Shown: positions 28,483 to 37,553, counted from the first letter of the stretch. The stretch: 40,530 bases of DNA from Verrucomicrobiota bacterium (GCA_027623095.1 JAQBVM010000018.1:1-40530); one strand, 5' to 3'. The notes: a model not told the origin generated them from the sequence alone. Numbers and translations are program-made.

Positions 28483-31193
28483 GTTTTGTCGAGCAGGCCT
28501 TTTGCATCTCGGCCGGGTTCGATTTGTTGACTTGAGTTCGGTATCGAGACCGCCGCTTCGAGTCCTGCCGGGTGGAGTGCCGGCAGTTGCACTACAAACT
28601 TTGTGCCTTCACCGGGATCGCTCGTCGCAAAAATCCTGCCTTGGTGCCCCTTGACGATTGTGTGGCAAATGCTTAGTCCCAATCCGGTCCCTTCGCCAAC
28701 CGGCTTGGTTGTGAAAAACGGGTCGAATATCTTGTTCTCATGATCTTTTGGAATGCCTGTCCCGTTATCCTGGACTGATATCTCATAGCGCCCTTTTTCC
28801 GCTCCCATCCGGACGCCGACCAGCCGCGGTTTGTTGCGAGAAGGATTGGAACGTGTGGCGTGAATCGCATTTTGAATAAGATTAACGACAAGTTGGACCA
28901 TTTGGTTCTCGTTTGCGCAAGGACGCGCTCCGGCGACGATCGATTCCTTCAATTCCACTTCGTAGCTGAGGTCGTGCGCAAGAAGCCTTTTTGCGGTCCG
29001 AAGAATCTTTTCGGGATCGCACTCGATCTTCGCCACGGACGAACTGCCGTAGGCGAATCCCTTCAGATCCGCAATAATGTCTCGCACTCGCTTCAACCCG
29101 TTCTCAATATCGACGATCGTTTCCGAGATCTCGTTCGATGCGTCGGTTGTCTTGGAACGCAAGAAATGAATCGCGGTGAGCATGAAGTTCACAGGATTAT
29201 TGATCTCGTGCATGATTCCCGCCGAGAGATTTCCGAGAGCGGAAAGACGTTCCGTTTGGATTAACTGGGTTTCGGCGGCGCGAAGCTGAGTGAGCGTTTG
29301 CTCCAGCGTTTGATTTTGTTTTTGGAGCTCGCGCTCCAATTGGCTTGTCAACAAAAGGTTTGCCAGCCGGGTCTTAAGTTCGACCATGCTAAACGGTTTC
29401 GTTACAAAGTCATCCGCCCCTGCTTCCAGAGCGGAGAGCTTGGTCCGATCATCCGCTCGAGCGGTCAGGAGGACGATTTTCGACGGAAGAATGGATGGGG
29501 ATGATTTGATCCTGCCACAGAGTGTGATCCCGTCGATCTTTGGCAGCATCAAGTCCGTCAGCACGATTTCGGGTTGGCAGGAGGCGGCCAAGTTGTATCC
29601 CGCCTCACCGTCTGCCGCGACGAGCACATTGTAGTCGCGACCGAGTTCGTCCGCCAGATATCGCTGCATATCCACTTCGTCCTCAACCAAGAGGAGGGTG
29701 TGTTTCGCTGGATTCGAAGCGAATGGCGAAACGGCTGACCGTTTGGACACGTCCGATTCGGATTGAAACCTTTGAGCTTTTCGGTAAAGGTCAGTCAGCC
29801 ATGCGTCGTTCCTAGGAGCCGTTTCGACCGCATTCTCATTTGAGGCTTCAAGTTGCTTCGGAAGGCGGACTGTAAAGACCGAGCCAGCACCCTTCCGGCT
29901 TGAGACCGACACCGATCCAGCGTGAAGTTCGACGAGTTGCCTCACTAACGCGAGTCCAATCCCAGTGCCGTGCGCGGCCCCGATTGGGTTTTCATCGTCC
30001 TGCCAAAAACGCTCGAATACTGCGGTAAGCTTTTCCTCCGAGATGCCGATGCCGGTGTCCTCAATTTGTACGACGACCGATGATGCGTCTTCCGATGCTT
30101 TCACGCGCACATGGCCGTCTTCAGGTGTAAACTTGATGGCGTTGAACAAGAGGTTGATGAAAACTTTCTCGAGGCGATCCGCGTCAGCGTTCACCATTAG
30201 CGGCGATTCATTTGCAAAGTCTGCTTCGATGGAAACTCTTCCTTTCTCGGCGACGGCGCGCATTGAGCTTATAAGACCTAGAAGCACCGTTCTCAAACTC
30301 ACAGGTTTGAGATCCAATTTCAGTTTTCCTTCATCGAGGCGAATCAGTTCCAGCAAGTCGTTAATCAGAGAAAGGAGCCTCAGGGCGTTGCCGTACATGA
30401 GATCGAGGGTCTCCCTGAATTTTCCATTGAGTGCGGCCGGGAGCGTTGTTCGTAAATCATCGAGTGGCGATAGAATAAGGGTCAGAGGAGTCCTCAGTTC
30501 ATGGGATATATGCGCGAAGAACTGGCTTTTGGCATCGTCGAGGGCTGCCAGTTTGTGATAGGAAATCTCCAACTCCCGTTTGTTTTGGTCCAGGTCAAAT
30601 CGCAGTTTGAATTCGCGGTAACGCGATCCGGAGGAGACGTGACTGGCCGCCAATCCAATCAACGGAAAGATCGCCATAAAGAAGGCGTTGTTCGCTAATG
30701 CGGATTGGTTTGGCGCGCCCTGTCCTGGCATAAACAGCCAATTAGCCAAACATGCAGATGCATAAAAGCACCACGTGACACTGAACGCCACCGAACATTC
30801 ACCAATGGTCCATGGCATGAAAAGACTCGCACCCATAATTACGAGGATTATCCCAATGTAGTATGGAGAAACGATTCCATCCGAGATGGCGATCATTAGG
30901 GTCAGATGCCAAATTGGCAGAACCATCCAACACAAGCCGAGGACACGGTGGTAGGCATGTGCAGGACGAAAATAGAGAACTGCGAGCAAGAGTCCGAGCA
31001 AGAGATTCGTAATGAGGCGAATTTCTACGAATTCAATAAATAACTCGGTATAGATAGCCCAATCCAAGACCGCTCCAGCTGCGATCGAAATGATCGCGAG
31101 GATGCAAAGAACCCGCGTTCGTCGGATCCACAAATCCGCAACGAATTTTTCGTAGGCACTATCTAATGTGGTGTTGCCTTCAAAGTGGATCAT
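28431..31193 (-). CDS. Membrane hybrid sensor with two histidine-kinase cores around a receiver
   Basis: 920 residues, ATG at 31193. The N-terminus has six hydrophobic segments (about 25-205), for example VLCILAIISIAAGAVLDWAI, LITNLLLGLLLAVLYF and YIGIILVIMGASLFMPW, with little periplasmic loop, as expected for sensing a lipophilic ligand in the membrane. Then: kinase core 1 with His231 (HISHELRTPL), N box FINLLFNAI, G1 DTGIGI, G2 HGTGIGLAL; receiver with Asp547 (VLTDLMLP) and Lys in VTKPFS; coiled coil (about 615-650); kinase core 2 with His662 (IMHEINNPV), N box VNLIQNAI, G1 DNGTGIP, G2 GEGTGLGLSI. All catalytic motifs look intact. It starts 5 bases after the stop of the methyltransferase gene, so the two form an operon. 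Its 3' end overlaps the convergent synthase gene by 52 bases. Confidence 0.93.
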   Translation of the reverse strand: MIHFEGNTTLDSAYEKFVADLWIRRTRVLCILAIISIAAGAVLDWAIYTELFIEFVEIRLITNLLLGLLLAVLYFRPAHAYHRVLGLCWMVLPIWHLTLMIAISDGIVSPYYIGIILVIMGASLFMPWTIGECSVAFSVTWCFYASACLANWLFMPGQGAPNQSALANNAFFMAIFPLIGLAASHVSSGSRYREFKLRFDLDQNKRELEISYHKLAALDDAKSQFFAHISHELRTPLTLILSPLDDLRTTLPAALNGKFRETLDLMYGNALRLLSLINDLLELIRLDEGKLKLDLKPVSLRTVLLGLISSMRAVAEKGRVSIEADFANESPLMVNADADRLEKVFINLLFNAIKFTPEDGHVRVKASEDASSVVVQIEDTGIGISEEKLTAVFERFWQDDENPIGAAHGTGIGLALVRQLVELHAGSVSVSSRKGAGSVFTVRLPKQLEASNENAVETAPRNDAWLTDLYRKAQRFQSESDVSKRSAVSPFASNPAKHTLLLVEDEVDMQRYLADELGRDYNVLVAADGEAGYNLAASCQPEIVLTDLMLPKIDGITLCGRIKSSPSILPSKIVLLTARADDRTKLSALEAGADDFVTKPFSMVELKTRLANLLLTSQLERELQKQNQTLEQTLTQLRAAETQLIQTERLSALGNLSAGIMHEINNPVNFMLTAIHFLRSKTTDASNEISETIVDIENGLKRVRDIIADLKGFAYGSSSVAKIECDPEKILRTAKRLLAHDLSYEVELKESIVAGARPCANENQMVQLVVNLIQNAIHATRSNPSRNKPRLVGVRMGAEKGRYEISVQDNGTGIPKDHENKIFDPFFTTKPVGEGTGLGLSICHTIVKGHQGRIFATSDPGEGTKFVVQLPALHPAGLEAAVSIPNSSQQIEPGRDAKGLLDKTHSLLDSSTEARSSTET

Positions 31194-31198
31194 GCGAC

Positions 31199-32629
31199 TT
31201 AAGCACGTTTTCGGATGTTCAGAAAGACGTTCACTCCCGTTTCATCCACAAAGACCTCTTTTTCACCATCCACGACCGATAACCGTTCAAACTCGCCCTC
31301 GGTCCGGTGAAACACATACCAATCGAGCAGATACTCCATTAGAAGCCTCTGGGGATTCGACGAATGAATGTTCGTCACGCACAAAAGGCCGCCCGGAGAT
31401 AGGTATTCAAAAAACAATGAAATTAGACGCTTACAGACGGAATCAGTAAAGTAATCAAATAGTCCGGCACAATAGACAAAATCGTATCGTTTTCCCTCAT
31501 GAAACTCGCGTTTCCCTGAGGGGATCGATTCTCGGAGCAATTCGTTAATCGACTTCTCCACGAATTCCAGTTTGATCGCCGAGCCGGAAGTCGCTTTCTG
31601 CTCCAGTGACTTTCTCCTCGCGAATTCCAGAGCCTCCTTGCTGAAGTCCATCAGCGTGATGCTGCACCGGTCTGAGTTTGTTGACGCGGCGATAAAGTCC
31701 CGAACTTCCTTGGCCGGGCCACACCCAATATTCAAAACTTCCAGAGGAGTCCGGGTCGCTTCGTGCCGAGCGGACTCTTGTAGAAGGAGGTTCTTCAGAA
31801 TCGCGACCCGATGCCGGTGGGCTTGTGCCGGGGCGGTTTCTATCAGCAGTTTGTTCAGTGTCTTGGCGAAAAGGGTTCGTCCTTCGTATGGGCGTTCGAG
31901 GATCATATTGATCATCTCATAGTCACCGGCGTATCCGAGCGGCTTGGTGTAGGTCCGATGAATGAATGGGCAGCAGAGTGTCAGGGGATGGATGTCTCGC
32001 CGGAGATAGGCTTTGTGCAGACCGACGAGTTCCAGGGGAATCCGTTTGCCGATTGTTTCGATTCTATGAAGGAATTCGGCGGCGGTCGGGGCGACTGAAT
32101 CGTGCAGGCGGGAAACGAGATCCAACGAACGTCGTTCGGCATCTTCGGGTGCGGCTTTGCTTAGGAATATTTCAAGCTGATTCAGCCAAATGCTCAGATC
32201 CGCAAGAAATCCGTGAAGATCGCCAGTCAGAACCTTGAATTCCGGAAAGACGTCGTTGTTCGTTTTCCACTCTTGAATGAATCGTTTTGCCTCATCGCGC
32301 AGCAAATCCGCGTTCCCGATTAGCGAGAACATATCGACGTCCGTCCACGAATCCACCAAGGTCACCTCGCAAACGAGCATGATTCCGGTGTTGACCAGGC
32401 TTCGGACGACCGCTCTTCCCGCATAGAGTGTCCGATCGCCGATGATGATCTTGAAATCGCTGAGTACTTCGCTGAGCTGGAGGATGCTAAACGGATTGTA
32501 AACTTCGAAAATGGAGTTCTGATAGCTGAAATGCATCAAAGAGCCCCGCACCGGCGAACCCTGGCTATTCGTGCAGACGATGAAACTATCCTTCCTCCCC
32601 ATCGTCGATGGCACAACTTGGTTTTCCAT
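31199..32629 (-). CDS. PhcB-like class I SAM-dependent methyltransferase with N-terminal PilZ-like region
   Basis: 476 residues from the ATG at 32629; in-frame ATGs at 32758 and 32602 are alternatives, and recognisable family sequence starts only after the last. Residues about 15-100 resemble a PilZ-like barrel (GSLMHFSYQNSIFEVYNP ... GIMLVCEVTLVDSW). A helical middle follows (about 105-270, including FIHRTYTKPLGYAGDYEMI), then a Rossmann methyltransferase domain with LNIGCGPAKEV (Gly302), ITLMDFS (acidic end of strand 2) and FDFVYCAGLFDYF-like motif IV. The architecture and the GYAGDYEMI block match proteins annotated as 3-hydroxypalmitate methyl ester (extracellular factor) synthases, that is PhcB of Ralstonia. 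Predicted role: methyl-esterify a 3-hydroxy fatty acid signal. It is the first gene of an operon with the six-TM sensor, the same order as phcB-phcS. Confidence 0.82.
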   Translation of the reverse strand: MENQVVPSTMGRKDSFIVCTNSQGSPVRGSLMHFSYQNSIFEVYNPFSILQLSEVLSDFKIIIGDRTLYAGRAVVRSLVNTGIMLVCEVTLVDSWTDVDMFSLIGNADLLRDEAKRFIQEWKTNNDVFPEFKVLTGDLHGFLADLSIWLNQLEIFLSKAAPEDAERRSLDLVSRLHDSVAPTAAEFLHRIETIGKRIPLELVGLHKAYLRRDIHPLTLCCPFIHRTYTKPLGYAGDYEMINMILERPYEGRTLFAKTLNKLLIETAPAQAHRHRVAILKNLLLQESARHEATRTPLEVLNIGCGPAKEVRDFIAASTNSDRCSITLMDFSKEALEFARRKSLEQKATSGSAIKLEFVEKSINELLRESIPSGKREFHEGKRYDFVYCAGLFDYFTDSVCKRLISLFFEYLSPGGLLCVTNIHSSNPQRLLMEYLLDWYVFHRTEGEFERLSVVDGEKEVFVDETGVNVFLNIRKRA

Positions 32630-32788
32630 TTGAAATTTCGAGGACGTCGTTTGCTTCGATTGCGATGGGAATAGATGCCCCCCTCGACTCACCCGAAGGT
32701 CAGTGCAAGCCCCATTTTCCAATACCCCTACTTTTTTGGCTCGCGAAAAGCAAACCATTGATTCACGAAATGAAGCTTGCGCGGGCGC

Positions 32789-33796
32789 ATGAGCTCACGC
32801 AATTCATGGAGCGTGGCCAATTTACTGAAGGTTTCGGTTCTCACCGATATTCATTACGCCGGTCCCGGGGAAATAGCGCGCGGCTGGAATGAGGCGGCGA
32901 TCGTCGGGAATCCCTTATTACGATTGTTTCTGAGAGCATACCGGCACTTCATCTGGCGCCGTGAGCCTTTTGCGCACAACTATTTGCTCGACCGGTTTCT
33001 GAGCCAAGCGCGCGATGCGGATCTCGTCGTCGCCAACGGCGACTATTCGTGTGATACTGCGTTTGTTGGACTGTGCGACGACGCTTCGTTTCAGAGCGCC
33101 CACGAATGCGTGGCGCGGCTGCGGCGGGTTTTCGGGTCGAGACTGCATCTGACGATTGGAGATCATGAGCTTGGGAAGATGAGTCTCTTCGGGCGGCGTG
33201 GCGGTCTGCGTTTGGCGAGTTGGAGGCGGACGGTCGGTGAGCTTGGTCTCCTTCCTTCTTGGCGTTTGGAAGCAGGTTCGAACGTTCTAATCGGAGTTAC
33301 TTCCTCGCTGCTGGCGCTCCCGGTCTATCTGCCGGAGGTTTTGCCAGAGGAAGAAGCCGAATGGCGGCATTTGTCCGAGGCGCACATGTCAGAGGTTCGG
33401 GATGTTTTCTCCAGGCTAAGACCGCGCCAGCGCGTGCTGTTATTTTGCCACGATCCGTCCGCCCTGCCGTTTATGTGGCGGGATCCTGTCGTACGTTCGA
33501 GACTGGAACAGATTTCCGCTACACTGATCGGACATCTCCATTCGCCATTCCTCCTGAAATCCAGCCGAAGGCTCTGCGGAATGCCGGAGGTCCACTTTTT
33601 GGGAAATGCGGTACGACGGATGAGTTCGGCGTTAAAAGAAGCGCGGCTCTGGGAAGTGTTTAAGATCCGCTTGTGCCCGGCCTTGGCTGGGATTGAGCTA
33701 TTGAAGGACGGAGGGTATTTTAACCTGGAATTGGATCGGGAAGGGCTCGAACGACCGCGCTTCGTTTTTCATCCACTGCCATGGGAGCGGCGATAA
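32789..33796 (+). CDS. Calcineurin-like metallophosphoesterase
   Basis: 335 residues. ATG at 32789 chosen; a TTG at 32777 is also in frame. All metal-ligand blocks of the family are present: D20-x-H22 (TDIHY), GD85 (NGDYSC), GD125-H126-E127 in place of the usual GNHE, His221 (FCHDPSAL) and GHLH (248-251). A soluble enzyme that cleaves a phosphomonoester or diester with a dinuclear metal site; substrate unknown. No signal peptide. It is divergent from the methyltransferase operon and convergent with the small gene at 33801. The Asn-to-Asp change in the GNHE block is conservative and occurs in active relatives. Confidence 0.88.
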   Translation: MSSRNSWSVANLLKVSVLTDIHYAGPGEIARGWNEAAIVGNPLLRLFLRAYRHFIWRREPFAHNYLLDRFLSQARDADLVVANGDYSCDTAFVGLCDDASFQSAHECVARLRRVFGSRLHLTIGDHELGKMSLFGRRGGLRLASWRRTVGELGLLPSWRLEAGSNVLIGVTSSLLALPVYLPEVLPEEEAEWRHLSEAHMSEVRDVFSRLRPRQRVLLFCHDPSALPFMWRDPVVRSRLEQISATLIGHLHSPFLLKSSRRLCGMPEVHFLGNAVRRMSSALKEARLWEVFKIRLCPALAGIELLKDGGYFNLELDREGLERPRFVFHPLPWERR

Positions 33797-33800
33797 GTCA

Positions 33801-34016
33801 TTACGTGCCTGGGTTTTCGGGATGCAACCATCGGCGTGCGGCGAGGTACATCTTATCCGGATTATCTTTGATAAGCCGCTGGAGCACCGCGATGGTGATC
33901 TTTTCTGGTTGATTCTGCTGGAGCCCGAAATCCATGATCAATTTCGATTTCGCCTCCTCGACGTCGTCGCCATCTTCCTCTTCGAAATCAAAATCGTATT
34001 CAAACGGCGGATTCAT
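33801..34016 (-). CDS. Small acidic protein with a FliF-tail-like helix motif
   Basis: 71 residues. A strongly acidic N-terminus (FEYDFDFEEEDGDDVEE) is followed by two predicted helices, the second with KDNPDKMYLAARRWLHPE. This resembles the NPEK...RNWL motif at the C-terminal tail of flagellar M-ring protein FliF, where it binds FliG. No other flagellar gene is in the window, so the resemblance may be chance or reflect a shared peptide-docking use. The start has no strong ribosome binding site. It is coding-like in composition and ends 4 bases past the stop of the convergent phosphoesterase gene. Confidence 0.55.
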   Translation of the reverse strand: MNPPFEYDFDFEEEDGDDVEEAKSKLIMDFGLQQNQPEKITIAVLQRLIKDNPDKMYLAARRWLHPENPGT

Positions 34017-34175
34017 TCAGGTTCGATACTCTATATTCGGCTTTTTGTGCGGCGCTAACTGCCGAAGGTATCTCGGATTGCACTCTACAAATAACATAGT
34101 CGCAGGTCAAACCACGATCCAAACATGTTGACCCCCGAAACACTGGCGGCTAGAAAGGAGCCACAAACCCAGGCT

Positions 34176-35600
34176 ATGAAATCGTTCCACTTTCGAACCG
34201 GTTGCTGTCTCTTACTTTTCGGTTTTCTCTGTCTGTCCGTTCCGTTTCCCACGGATTCCGCGGAACCGGCTTCCAGGCCTAACATCTTGTTTATTCTCGC
34301 CGATGACCTGGGTTGGGCAGATGTGAGTTTTCACGGAGGCGAAATCCAGACGCCCAATATCGATTCGATTGCGGCCTCGGGCGCGCGCTTGGAACAGTTC
34401 TATGTGCAGCCGGTTTGTTCGCCCACTCGGGCGGCTCTCATGACAGGCCGGTACCCCATGCGATACGGACTTCAAGTCGGGGTGGTTCGGCCGTGGGCTC
34501 AATACGGACTGCCGCTGGAGGAAAGGATGCTTTCTCAGGCCCTTAAGGAGGTTGGGTATGAAACCGCGATCACAGGCAAGTGGCATCTCGGGCATTTCGA
34601 ACGAGCGTATCTTCCCACAGAACGCGGATTCAATCGCCAGTACGGCCACTATAACGGAGCGCTCGATTATTTCACACATGTGCGGGACGGTGGATTGGAT
34701 TGGCATCGTGATGATCAAGTGCTGCGAACCGAAGGATACAGCACTTTCTTGGTCGCGGAAGAAGCGGTTCGCATCGTGAAGGAACACGATCCGAAGAAAC
34801 CTCTTTTCCTTTATGTGCCATTCAACGCGGTTCATGCGCCTCTTCAGGTTCCCGAGAAATACAAACTACCGTATGCGCATTTCAAGAATCAGCGTCGGAC
34901 CTACGCGGGAATGGTGGCCGCCATGGATGAGGCTATCGGCACGATCTTAGCCGCGTTGGAGGCAAAAGGCCTCCGGCGGAATACGTTAATCATCTTCACC
35001 AGTGACAATGGCGGACCCAATCCCGGCGTTGTGACTAGCAACGGTTTGTTCCGTGCCGGCAAAGGCACCTTGTACGAGGGAGGCACGCGCGTCGCGGCGT
35101 GCGCGGCGTGGGATGGGCATATTCCGGCAGGATCCGTTGTGAATCAACCGCTGCATGTGGTCGATTGGTATCCAACGTTGCTGAAACTTGCGGGCGCTTC
35201 GCTCGAACAGCCGCTGCCCCTGGACGGCAAAGATATTTGGCCCGCGATTACCCAGGGAAGGCCTTCCCCGCACGACGAAATTCTTCTAAACACGATTCCT
35301 GGAGGCGGCGCGATTCGTGTCGGTGATTGGAAGCTTGTGTTAAATGGAAAGCAAGGCAGCGGGAATGGATCGGTGGCGCAGCGTAGGGAGGGCGAGGGGA
35401 ATCGAAAATCGGATTCGGTCGAACTGTTCAATCTTGCCGAGGATCCGTATGAGAAAACCAATCTCGCTGTTTCGAATGCGGCCAAGCTGAAGGAACTGCG
35501 TTCCCGGTACGATGCATTGGCGGCCCAAGCGGTTCCACCGAAGAGCGCTCCAAAAGCTCCCGGATTCACGTCACCCAAGGTCTGGGGAGAAAACGAGTGA
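34176..35600 (+). CDS. Secreted arylsulfatase (arylsulfatase B-like)
   Basis: 474 residues from the ATG at 34176, where the signal peptide begins (FRTGCCLLLFGFLCLSVPF); the ATG at 34125 would add 17 residues. Hydrolyses sulfate esters, most likely on polysaccharides, outside the cytoplasm. Seen: RPNILFILADDLGWADV with the metal-binding DD, the formylglycine motif Cys81-S-P-T-R followed by AALMTGRYP, GKWHLGH, and TSDNGGPN. The Cys-type motif needs a formylglycine-generating enzyme, not present here. Sequence around RGFNRQYGHYNGALDYFTH fits the arylsulfatase B / N-acetylgalactosamine-4-sulfatase branch. Length is normal and the motifs are intact. It faces the cupredoxin-cytochrome gene, with 66 bases between the stops. 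Confidence 0.93.
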   Translation: MKSFHFRTGCCLLLFGFLCLSVPFPTDSAEPASRPNILFILADDLGWADVSFHGGEIQTPNIDSIAASGARLEQFYVQPVCSPTRAALMTGRYPMRYGLQVGVVRPWAQYGLPLEERMLSQALKEVGYETAITGKWHLGHFERAYLPTERGFNRQYGHYNGALDYFTHVRDGGLDWHRDDQVLRTEGYSTFLVAEEAVRIVKEHDPKKPLFLYVPFNAVHAPLQVPEKYKLPYAHFKNQRRTYAGMVAAMDEAIGTILAALEAKGLRRNTLIIFTSDNGGPNPGVVTSNGLFRAGKGTLYEGGTRVAACAAWDGHIPAGSVVNQPLHVVDWYPTLLKLAGASLEQPLPLDGKDIWPAITQGRPSPHDEILLNTIPGGGAIRVGDWKLVLNGKQGSGNGSVAQRREGEGNRKSDSVELFNLAEDPYEKTNLAVSNAAKLKELRSRYDALAAQAVPPKSAPKAPGFTSPKVWGENE

Positions 35601-35666
35601 CACAAATTTGAGTTATCAAGACGGCTTCCCCAAGGGATTAATCGTGATTCTTTGCAGGCGATCCTG

Positions 35667-37547
35667 TCAGTGCTGATGTGATCGTTGGACCACACCGCGA
35701 GCTTTTAGATACGCGAGAAGATCCAGGATTTGTTCTTTGGTTGCGGCCCCGAGCAATCCCACAGGCATCAACGACGAGTCCTGAACCTTTCTGCTCTCGA
35801 TGGTTGATTTGGGAATTGTCTGGATCAGGGCTGGCGAGGGGCCCGCATGAATTGTGAGGCCGGCAGAATCTTCCTTGAGGATAAGACCCGAAACACTCTC
35901 TCCGTCATCTGTTTCCAAAACGGTGCTCTTGTATGGGTCGGCGATAACGTCCGACGGTTCAAGAATCTCTCGAAGCACAGCCGCGTAATCTCCATTCCAA
36001 CGCTCGAAGACATCCGTCAGTTCCGGCCCGAAGGCATATCCTTCCTCCCCAAGTTTGTGGCATTGGGCACAGGCGAGGTTGGTGAACAGCTTCCTTCCTT
36101 CGGCGAGATCCCTTCCCGATTCGATCTTTACGAGATCGGGCTCCAATTCGGTGAGTGTCCACTCGCGCATCTGTGGAGTTTCCCGAGCCGGGTGATCTGC
36201 CAAATAGGCGTCCACGTCCGGTACCACCGCCAAGGTTCCGAACATCCGCCTCCAATGGCCGGGAAATGTGCAAACATAGTTGTATTCTCCAGGTTCTTCC
36301 GGAGCGACGAAACTGAGTCTTGCGGTCTCACCGAAATTTAGCATCGAGGTTGCATGCAGCACTTTTGGCGAGGCCGGAACATATAATCGTCCCTGCGCGT
36401 CGGCCTCCGGTGGCATCGCCTCCGCCGCTGTGCCAATCTCTTCAACAGATCCCGGCAGCACAACGACGAGGTTGTGCTGCATGGCGTCGTCGTTCACGAG
36501 GATAATTTCTACCGGTTTTCCCGCTTCGACCACCAGCAACTGTTTATCATAGAGCATCTGTTCCGGAACGGTGCGGATGACGATCACTTGGACCCCAAGA
36601 TCTCGCAGGAATTTCTGAGTTGGCGCGGCTTTTGCAGTTGGCAGCAGGGACGCAAGATCCGAAGCGAACTGAATCGCGTTCAGGAACGAATCTTCCGTCC
36701 GGTTCGCGGACGGGACATTGCTCAGAAGATCCATCAAACTGGAAACGAGCGGTTCCACTTCCGGTTCGGGCCACGCGTTCTTGGGAAGGCGCTGCAGGCT
36801 TTTGATGGCCGTTTCGATTTCGATACCTGATCGGACCAGCCCCGAGAGAGTGGCGAACGTGGCGGCTTCGCTGCCCGGCATCGAACTCACCGCGGTAATT
36901 GCCGCGCGCCGAATCTCCGGATTCTCGGATCTCTGGAGATACGGTTCCACTCTGGCGCGTGCTTCTGTCCGGATCCGCGGATCTCGAATCATCGGTAGTG
37001 CGGCGATTAGATCAGCCAGTCGAGATGGAGCACTCTCGGCCAACTCCCAAGCCTTCTCGATAGCTTGGTCGCCGCTTGCGAGCGCCGCATATCCAATTTG
37101 GCGAGAAATTGCTTGCTCGGAGGCAGTTGCCACCTTTTCCAGGTCGGCTCGTTTCCCGATCAACTCCTCTGGCTTTCGTTGGAGCAAGATGCCTCCAAGT
37201 TCTCTTAGCACAGGGATAGCCTCGTCTCCTTTCGCATCCAGATCGATGAGTCCGGACATCAACTCCTCTAGCACGCCTGTTTTTCGGATTTCAGCCAGTC
37301 CTTTGAGCGCTTCCATCCGATGCTTTCGCTCCAGTCCGTTGCGTTTAAGAATTGCCTCATAAACGAACTCGCCGCGAGGTGCGCCGATCAATTCTTGATT
37401 GGAAAGCCTGCCGAGAACATAGGCTGCGGCGACCGGATTCTTTGGGAGGAAAAACGGTCTCTTGACGGGCGCTGCATCTGCGGCCAGCGCGGTTTCGGCT
37501 CCAATGAGACCGATCAAGATGAGACCAACGATTATTGATGGTTTCAC
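35667..37547 (-). CDS. Exported HEAT repeat-cupredoxin-cytochrome c fusion protein
   Basis: 626 residues starting at GTG 37547, supported by AAAGGAG six bases upstream. A signal peptide (IIVGLILIGLIGAETALA) is followed by a helical HEAT-like region (about 35-310), a plastocyanin/azurin-like domain (about 320-450) with all four type 1 copper ligands, His358 (MQHNL), Cys426, His431 (CTFPGHW) and Met435, and a C-terminal cytochrome c domain with Cys493-x-x-Cys496-His497. The last part, with EILEPSDVI, GLILKEDSAGLTI and SLMPVGLLGAAT, is the heme-binding domain common in Planctomycetes and Verrucomicrobia. It probably passes electrons between copper and heme in the periplasm; the donor and acceptor are unknown. 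A diheme cytochrome lies 622 bases away, divergent. Confidence 0.92.
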   Translation of the reverse strand: MKPSIIVGLILIGLIGAETALAADAAPVKRPFFLPKNPVAAAYVLGRLSNQELIGAPRGEFVYEAILKRNGLERKHRMEALKGLAEIRKTGVLEELMSGLIDLDAKGDEAIPVLRELGGILLQRKPEELIGKRADLEKVATASEQAISRQIGYAALASGDQAIEKAWELAESAPSRLADLIAALPMIRDPRIRTEARARVEPYLQRSENPEIRRAAITAVSSMPGSEAATFATLSGLVRSGIEIETAIKSLQRLPKNAWPEPEVEPLVSSLMDLLSNVPSANRTEDSFLNAIQFASDLASLLPTAKAAPTQKFLRDLGVQVIVIRTVPEQMLYDKQLLVVEAGKPVEIILVNDDAMQHNLVVVLPGSVEEIGTAAEAMPPEADAQGRLYVPASPKVLHATSMLNFGETARLSFVAPEEPGEYNYVCTFPGHWRRMFGTLAVVPDVDAYLADHPARETPQMREWTLTELEPDLVKIESGRDLAEGRKLFTNLACAQCHKLGEEGYAFGPELTDVFERWNGDYAAVLREILEPSDVIADPYKSTVLETDDGESVSGLILKEDSAGLTIHAGPSPALIQTIPKSTIESRKVQDSSLMPVGLLGAATKEQILDLLAYLKARGVVQRSHQH

Positions 37548-37553
37548 TTCGTG

